From positions 1 through 9,300 of the forward strand of contig UREO01000100.1 of NCBI GenBank assembly GCA_900546895.1: a stretch of DNA of 9,300 nt, written 5' to 3'. The stretch comes from an uncultured Oscillospiraceae bacterium (lineage in GTDB: Bacteria; Bacillota; Clostridia; Oscillospirales; Acutalibacteraceae). The number at the start of each line of letters is the position of its first letter. Position 1 is the stretch's first letter. The position numbers and the translations under genes were made by a program. Of this stretch, positions 5,352-9,300 are shown in pieces. Below the pieces are notes generated by a model. It worked only from the letters and a program-made list of their open reading frames with translations, did no database searches and was not told where the DNA came from.

Positions 5352-5482
5352 AAAATCACGTAATCTATTCCCGTCTCAAGAATATTTTCGATCTGGTGCA
5401 ATGGTCGTGCAAGGCTCTGGAGGGCCGCTCGTCAGAGGATAAAAAGTTCATTGCGGATTTTAACATCTGCGTTTTATTCTGA
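5348..5482 (+). other. Unidentified short reading-frame remnant
   Basis: After the VOC stop a second plus-strand frame is open to the TGA at 5480-5482. It encodes about 44 residues that look protein-like, including LKNIFDLVQWSCKALEGRSS and then DKKFIADFNICVLF. There is no ribosome binding site and the only upstream ATG (5297) lies inside the VOC gene in another frame. It could be the C-terminal end of a deleted gene. I do not recognise the family. The 243-bp gap between VOC and the BclA-like gene otherwise holds only a short hairpin (TCGCAC/GTGCGA, 5497-5511) and the terminator at 5557-5585. Confidence 0.3.
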
Positions 5483-5556
5483 ATTTACACCTGTTATCGC
5501 ACAAAGTGCGAAAAGCCACACGCCGGACTTTGTATTTGGAAAAATCAGGCAGTTGT

Positions 5557-5585
5557 AAAAACAAAAGCTCCTCAAATATTGGAGC
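5557..5585 (-). terminator. Intrinsic terminator of the BclA-like gene
   Basis: On the minus strand GCTCC (5585-5581) pairs with GGAGC (5571-5567) across a 9-base loop that can pair a little further. It is followed by TTTTGTTTTT (5566-5557). It begins 10 bases after the stop of the BclA-like gene and reads in its direction. Confidence 0.7.
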
Positions 5586-5594
5586 GCCCGTCCG

Positions 5595-6170
5595 TCAGGT
5601 AATACGGTTAACGGACCATACGGCGCTTTCAATATTCAAAGTCAGCGTCAAGCCGTCCGCCACATAATAAAGACCGACGGTATCTCCCGCGTTCAGCTGG
5701 GCTTCACCGGTTAATGTCACCGTACCCGCCCCCAGTACAGCTCTCAGGGATAAGAACGTTACAGCAACATTTAGCAGGGGAAGAAGACCGCTGACCAGGT
5801 CTGCGGAGCTGGGCGCGGAGCGTCTGACTACAAACGAGGGGGTGATCCCCGCCCCCAGAGAAATCGTTATGGCCGAGTTCAGGGTATAGCTGACGGTTGC
5901 GGCTATGAAGTATCTTCCGGTTGCCGGAACGGTATAATCTCCCGTAGTCGCGTCGAGATTTCCGCTGTTAAAATAAGGGGACGTTACGGTCCATGGCCTC
6001 AGCTGCGCATCCGCAGACAGGGAAAGCGAAGAGAGAAAGGCTGAAAAGCCTTCCTGCGCGGCGTTCGGGATTGCCAATGGCCAGATATTCAACATAGCGA
6101 TTTTGTCAGCTCCTGTATCAATCGTAAAAGAGCCCTCGGCAAGCGCAGCGGCAGGCTCCCTTTTCTGCAT
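5595..6170 (-). CDS. BclA C-terminal/C1q-like jelly-roll protein, exosporium-type
   Basis: A 191-residue protein almost wholly made of the trimeric beta-jelly-roll domain found at the C-terminus of BclA-like exosporium glycoproteins and related Firmicutes surface proteins. Typical features are LNIWPLAIPN (27-36), RPWTVTSPYF (58-67), DYTVPATGRYFIAATVSY (78-95), ITISLGAGITPSFVVRRSAP (101-120), a central LLPLLNVAVTFLSLRAVL (129-146) and LNAGDTVGLYYVADGL (159-174). There is no signal peptide and no collagen-like Gly-X-Y stretch, which full BclA proteins have. The ATG at 6170 has no Shine-Dalgarno sequence (TATTATAT precedes it), and the frame stays open upstream with a protein-like NQTDTEYTVLY. 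The true start may therefore be upstream, a rare codon, or lost by mutation. Probable location is the spore surface, which is inference from the family. It ends in its own terminator and is divergent from deoR. Confidence 0.72.
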   Translation of the reverse strand: MQKREPAAALAEGSFTIDTGADKIAMLNIWPLAIPNAAQEGFSAFLSSLSLSADAQLRPWTVTSPYFNSGNLDATTGDYTVPATGRYFIAATVSYTLNSAITISLGAGITPSFVVRRSAPSSADLVSGLLPLLNVAVTFLSLRAVLGAGTVTLTGEAQLNAGDTVGLYYVADGLTLTLNIESAVWSVNRIT

Positions 6171-6276
6171 ATATAATACAGTATATTCAGTGTCCGTTTG
6201 ATTTGCCCGATTTTCCTCGCTGCCGGGGAAATCTCTGTGGGCGGCTCCGGGGAATCCGTTTAAGCATTCTCTCGGT

Positions 6277-6305
6277 TTGACAAGTATTTTTGAATACCTT
6301 ATAAT
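6277..6305 (+). promoter_or_regulatory. Perfect-consensus sigma-A promoter of the deoR-family gene
   Basis: TTGACA (6277-6282), exactly 17 bases, then TATAAT (6300-6305), both boxes perfect. Start is expected near 6312, leaving a leader of about 39 bases to the AGGAGG ribosome binding site. The spacer contains the dyad GTATT/AATAC (6284-6288/6293-6297), a plausible repressor site between the boxes. So strong a promoter normally needs tight repression, which fits autoregulation. Confidence 0.8.
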
Positions 6306-6350
6306 TGCTTCAATAATTTTTTTTGTTGTTACAAAAGAACAGGAGGAAGA

Positions 6351-7103
6351 ATGAAGCAGCGGAGAGAACAGATCGTGGAACTTGTCAACAGCGAGGGCGC
6401 TGTCAGCTTTGCAAAATTGAAGGCTGCATTTCCGGAGGTTTCGGAAATGACCCTGCGCAACGATCTGAAGTTTCTGGATCAGGCCCGACAGCTCGTCCGC
6501 GTGCACGGCGGAGCAAAATCGGTGGAGGTCGTAATCGGAACAGACGACCTGTTTTATAATCGCAGTACGCGGAATCTGGAAAAGAAGCGTCAAATTACCG
6601 AAAAAGCGGTGAAGCTTCTGCGTCCGGGAACGTCCGTCTTCCTCGATTCCGGAACGACGGCCACGGAGCTGGCCCGTGTTTTTCCCGATGAATCTTACCT
6701 GATTTTTACCGGGGGAATCAGCTGCGCGCTGGAACTGGCGCATCTGACGCAGTCGCAGATCCATGTTCTCGGCGGACAAATGAACCGTTTCAGCCTGAGC
6801 GTAAACGGGATCAACAGCGTGAAGGCGATCGAAAATGTCAATTTCAGCATCGCGTTTCTGGGCGTGACCGGTTACAGTCAGGAAACGGGGTTCAACTGCG
6901 GCGTAGAGGATGAAAACGAACTGAAAAAGGCGGTTCTCCGCAAGTCCGAAAGGGTGGTCGCTTTAATGGATTCCGGGAAAGTAGGCATTGTCAACACCTT
7001 TACTTTTGCAACGCTCAAGGACGTTGATATTGTGGTTTCTGACGATGAATTGGACCCCGAAACGAAAAATTTCTTTCAATCCCACGGAATAAAAGTTCTC
7101 TGA
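6351..7103 (+). CDS. DeoR-family transcriptional regulator
   Basis: A 250-residue repressor of the sugar-metabolism type. Residues about 4-57 are the DeoR winged helix-turn-helix: SFAKLKAAFPEVSEMTLRND is the recognition region and LVRVHGGAK (48-56) the wing. Residues about 75-235 are the DeoR C-terminal sensor, a phosphosugar-isomerase-like fold: KRQITEKAVKLL (79-90), VFLDSGTTATELA (96-108) with the effector-binding DSGTT, then LGGQ (140-143), FLGVTG (169-174) and VALMDSGKVG (203-212). Effectors of the family are usually sugar phosphates. Length is normal. ATG 6351 has AGGAGG 6 bases upstream. No kinase or PTS gene sits beside it. The next gene in the same direction is an MFS exporter-like protein 185 bp on, so the regulated pathway cannot be read from context. 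Confidence 0.93.
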   Translation: MKQRREQIVELVNSEGAVSFAKLKAAFPEVSEMTLRNDLKFLDQARQLVRVHGGAKSVEVVIGTDDLFYNRSTRNLEKKRQITEKAVKLLRPGTSVFLDSGTTATELARVFPDESYLIFTGGISCALELAHLTQSQIHVLGGQMNRFSLSVNGINSVKAIENVNFSIAFLGVTGYSQETGFNCGVEDENELKKAVLRKSERVVALMDSGKVGIVNTFTFATLKDVDIVVSDDELDPETKNFFQSHGIKVL

Positions 7104-7288
7104 TTTGGCTGGTGAACGCTTTTTTGCACGCGGTAAAAATCGGCCGGGAAAAAGAATTGTGAAGGAAAGAGCGAGCATACTAAACCCGAATAGATTTCAC
7201 ATAGAGAGCGGGACAGCTTTCAGATACGGCGCCAAACAGCAAAACACAGACAAGACCGTTTCCCCCGGCGCCGGCGGAGGGAGGACCT

Positions 7289-8506
7289 ATGAAAAAAAAC
7301 ACCGGGGGGCTGCGCATCGTGATGATGCTCGGCCTGTGCGGAGCTTTCGCGGTTTTCAGCTCCACCATATCAAAATCACCGGTTTTGCCGATCTTTGCAA
7401 AGAATCTCGGCGCGACCGGCACACAGATCGGCTGGATCGCTTCGGCGTCCACCCTGCCCGGAATCCTGATAAGCTATCTGGCCGGGGATCTGGCCGACCG
7501 GTTCGGATATAAAAAAATTCTGATCGGTTCCCTTCTTGTTTTTGCGAGCGCGCCGTTCGTTTACTTTCTGGTAATCAATCCGATGGGGCTGGCGGCGGTG
7601 CGTTTCTACCACGGCTTTGCGACGGCGGCGTTCGACCCGGTGGCAATGGCGGCGATCGCGGCTTTCAGCCGGAACAACACCGGGCAGAACCTGTCCCTTT
7701 ACACCTCCGCTACGCTGATCGGCCGGGCACTGGCGCCGACCGTGGGCGGGGCGGCGTATGAGCACGGAGGAATCCCTGCGGTATACGGGATTGCGGGCGC
7801 CGCGGGCATTCTGGCCTTGGCCTTTGCAGTCTGGTATTTCCATAAAAGTAAAAACATGCGGCACGCGGAGGAAACGGCCAAAAACCGCCAGAAAGAAGTG
7901 GAAAAGATTTCCTCTCTGAAAAAGCTGTGGGGCATGCTGCGCTACCGGCCCCTGCTTCTGGTCGGAGTGCTGAACGCCTGCGCGTATTTTACCTACGCCG
8001 CGTTTGAGATGATCTTTCCCCTTTACGCGAAACAGCTTGGGATGTCCACCGGACAGATCGGGTTTGTACTCGGTGCCCAGCTGGTCGGAATGATTTTGCT
8101 GAAGCCGGTGTTCGGCCGGGTGTCCGACCGCGTGGGCCGTCTGCCGCTGATGGTTGTCGGGCTGTTCGTCTGCTCGGGTACTTTTTTTCTGCTGACCTTT
8201 CTCAAAGCGGTCATGCTTGTGATCCCCCTGATTGTGGTCTACGGCCTGGGGTTCGCCTTAATTACCTCGGGAACAAACGCGCTGGCGGCAGACGTTGCGC
8301 AGAAGGGGCAGCTCGGCGGGTCACTGGGCGTAATGAGCACCATGATGGACGTCGGCCAGACGTTCGGCCCGCCGGCAATCGGCGCGGTGAGCGACGTGTT
8401 CAGCTACACGGCTGGAATCGCTGCGCTGGGGGGGATTTTGCTGCTCGCGGCGGCAGGATGCATTTTTGCGCTCATCAGACAGCGGAAAACGCCCCGCCCG
8501 GAGTAA
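7289..8506 (+). CDS. MFS transporter (12-helix, DHA1-like)
   Basis: A 405-residue polytopic membrane protein of the major facilitator superfamily. It has two six-helix halves joined by a charged loop (about 186-214, rich in Lys/Glu). Motif A appears in both halves: GDLADRFGYKK (66-76) and GRVSDRVGRLP (276-286), between helices 2-3 and 8-9. RFYHGFATAAFDP (105-117) corresponds to motif B and the following helix, and GRALAPTVGGAAYE (145-158) to the PxxGG-type motif C of drug/H+ antiporters. This points to a proton-driven exporter, with substrate unknown. ATG 7289 follows GGAGGGAGG at 4 bases. The 185-bp gap after deoR shows no clear terminator or strong promoter, so it may be co-transcribed with deoR. 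That would make it a candidate target, though such control is unproven. Confidence 0.9.
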   Translation: MKKNTGGLRIVMMLGLCGAFAVFSSTISKSPVLPIFAKNLGATGTQIGWIASASTLPGILISYLAGDLADRFGYKKILIGSLLVFASAPFVYFLVINPMGLAAVRFYHGFATAAFDPVAMAAIAAFSRNNTGQNLSLYTSATLIGRALAPTVGGAAYEHGGIPAVYGIAGAAGILALAFAVWYFHKSKNMRHAEETAKNRQKEVEKISSLKKLWGMLRYRPLLLVGVLNACAYFTYAAFEMIFPLYAKQLGMSTGQIGFVLGAQLVGMILLKPVFGRVSDRVGRLPLMVVGLFVCSGTFFLLTFLKAVMLVIPLIVVYGLGFALITSGTNALAADVAQKGQLGGSLGVMSTMMDVGQTFGPPAIGAVSDVFSYTAGIAALGGILLLAAAGCIFALIRQRKTPRPE

Positions 8507-8513
8507 GTCTTTC

Positions 8514-8542
8514 TTGACGGTCACGGTAAGGTACGGTATCAT
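8514..8542 (+). promoter_or_regulatory. Sigma-A promoter of the second MFS gene
   Basis: TTGACG (8514-8519), a 17-base spacer and TATCAT (8537-8542) match consensus at 5 of 6 positions each. Start is expected near 8549, a leader of about 55 bases. The spacer region carries three copies of ACGGT (8517, 8523, 8533), a possible regulator-binding pattern. Confidence 0.6.
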
Positions 8543-8603
8543 ATCATAGGAATGACCGGCGGATCGGGGCGCAACGCTTAACGGGAGGGAACGGAAACAT
8601 CCT

Positions 8604-9300
8604 ATGCAGCAAAACTGGAAAAAGAATACGGTTCTGTTTTTGACAAGCCAGATGGTTTCTCTGTTCGGCTCGTCTCTGGTTCAGTATGCCATTATGTGGT
8701 ATATTACCCTGCAGACCAAGTCGGGCGTCATGATGATGATCTCCATCCTCTGCGGCTTTCTCCCGACCTTTCTGCTTGCGCCCTTTGCGGGTGTCTGGGC
8801 GGACCGCTACGACCGGAAAATTCTGATTGCCCTGTCGGACTCCGTAATCGCGCTGTCGACACTGGGCATGGCGGTTTTGTTCCTTCTGGGGTACAAGGCC
8901 ATGTGGCTGCTTTTTGTCATATCGGCCGTGCGCGCGCTGGGCTCTGCGGTGCAGACGCCGTGTGTGGGCGCGTTTCTGCCGCAGCTGGTGCCTGTGGAAA
9001 AGCTTACGGCGGTCAACGGGATCAACTCGAGCATTCAGTCCGCCATCCTGCTGTTTTCCCCCATCGCCAGCGGCGCGCTGATGTCGGCGGCGCCGATTGA
9101 GACCATCTTTTTTATCGATGTGGGGACCGCCGCAATCGGTGTTTTTACGCTGCTCTTCTTCCTTCGCGTTCCTGCCCGGGCGGGCGGCGCGGCACCGGAA
9201 AGCTCCGGCTATCTTGAGGGGCTGCGGCTGGGATTTTCCTATATCGGTACACACCCGTACCTGAAACGGTTTTTTCTGTTCTTGGCCCTCTTCACCTTTC
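8604..9300 (+). CDS. MFS efflux transporter, MFS_3/Mef-like (3' end beyond the window)
   Basis: The first 232 residues of a second MFS protein of a different subfamily; the frame is open at the right edge. The N-terminus NWKKNTVLFLTSQMVSLFGS (4-23) and WYITLQTKSG (32-41) begin the first helices. FAGVWADRYDRKILI (61-75) is motif A. VRALGSAVQTPCVGAFLPQL (109-128) and LTAVNGINSSIQSA (134-147) are the blocks I recall from macrolide-efflux (Mef) and enterobactin-exporter (EntS)-like members of MFS_3. The family as a whole exports small molecules, and resistance is not implied. A full protein would be about 400-420 residues. The ATG at 8604 is chosen because it begins the conserved block. Its GGGAGG (8583-8588) is 15 bases away, unusually far, so initiation may be weak. 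It has its own promoter 98 bases after the first MFS gene. Confidence 0.88.
   Translation, partial: MQQNWKKNTVLFLTSQMVSLFGSSLVQYAIMWYITLQTKSGVMMMISILCGFLPTFLLAPFAGVWADRYDRKILIALSDSVIALSTLGMAVLFLLGYKAMWLLFVISAVRALGSAVQTPCVGAFLPQLVPVEKLTAVNGINSSIQSAILLFSPIASGALMSAAPIETIFFIDVGTAAIGVFTLLFFLRVPARAGGAAPESSGYLEGLRLGFSYIGTHPYLKRFFLFLALFTF

Noticed and set aside
5497..5511. Perfect hairpin TCGCAC/GTGCGA as a terminator
   Set aside because: There is no T-tract on either strand in the right place, and the stem is only 6 bp.
6171..6779. N-terminal extension of the BclA-like gene by 203 residues
   Set aside because: Most of it is antisense to the DeoR gene and does not look like a protein. Only the part near 6171-6240 might belong to the gene.
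7105..7512. Plus-strand open frame of 135 codons bridging deoR and the MFS gene
   Set aside because: It overlaps the MFS start in another frame, has no ribosome binding site and a low-complexity Arg/Gly-rich translation.
8544..9254. Minus-strand open frame of 236 codons
   Set aside because: It is an antisense shadow of the second MFS gene, with an Arg/Gln/His-rich translation typical of GC-rich reverse frames.
1..9300. CRISPR arrays, tRNA or rRNA genes, retron or toxin-antitoxin system
   Set aside because: No regularly spaced repeats, no tRNA-like cloverleaf motifs, no reverse transcriptase, nuclease or small gene pair were seen on either strand.

Overview
The window looks like a chromosomal accessory region of a spore-forming, low-to-moderate GC Gram-positive anaerobe of the Clostridia, most likely Oscillospiraceae/Ruminococcaceae-like. 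This is an inference from several things: strong AGGAGG-type ribosome binding sites, an EFR1-type flavodoxin/ferredoxin protein, an exosporium-like BclA C-terminal domain, a clostridial-type peptide deformylase fragment and a Tad-type secretion F protein. Base composition shifts by eye along the window. The 0.9-2.4 kb and 4.8-5.5 kb parts are AT-richer, and the 6.3-9.3 kb part is clearly GC-richer.

Layout. (1) 1-775: the left edge of a Tad/type II secretion-like operon on the minus strand. Its F-protein gene has lost its 5' end at about 541-556, where it abuts the 3' remnant of an unrelated plus-strand gene. (2) 897-2385: a TetR-family regulator and an EFR1-family flavodoxin-ferredoxin gene, divergently transcribed from a compact shared promoter/operator region. 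(3) 2471-3553: an XRE-family regulator with a TPR-like helical C-terminus, with a large nested dyad upstream of it. (4) 3659-4613, minus strand: a tightly packed three-gene operon, a P-loop kinase, an alpha/beta hydrolase and a peptide deformylase. The kinase has an internal deletion leaving 46 codons and the deformylase is cut to 27 codons. Only the hydrolase is full length. A strong hairpin follows. (5) 4926-5351: a glyoxalase/VOC-fold protein on the plus strand, followed by a short unidentified reading-frame remnant. (6) 5595-6170, minus strand: a BclA/C1q-like jelly-roll protein with its own terminator. (7) 6351 to the right edge, plus strand: a DeoR-family regulator behind a perfect-consensus promoter, then two different MFS exporters. 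The second runs off the window.

How it works together. Most units are small regulator-plus-target modules: TetR/EFR1 and DeoR/MFS, plus an XRE regulator that stands alone. They lie between the scars of at least four truncated genes. This is the pattern of a region that repeatedly gains and loses DNA. I do not see a convincing new multi-gene system such as a defence, CRISPR or retron locus. The most informative observations are the rearrangement scar at about 550, the eroded kinase-hydrolase-deformylase operon, the shared TetR/EFR1 control region, and the nested dyad upstream of the XRE gene. No rRNA, tRNA, CRISPR array or complete insertion sequence was found.
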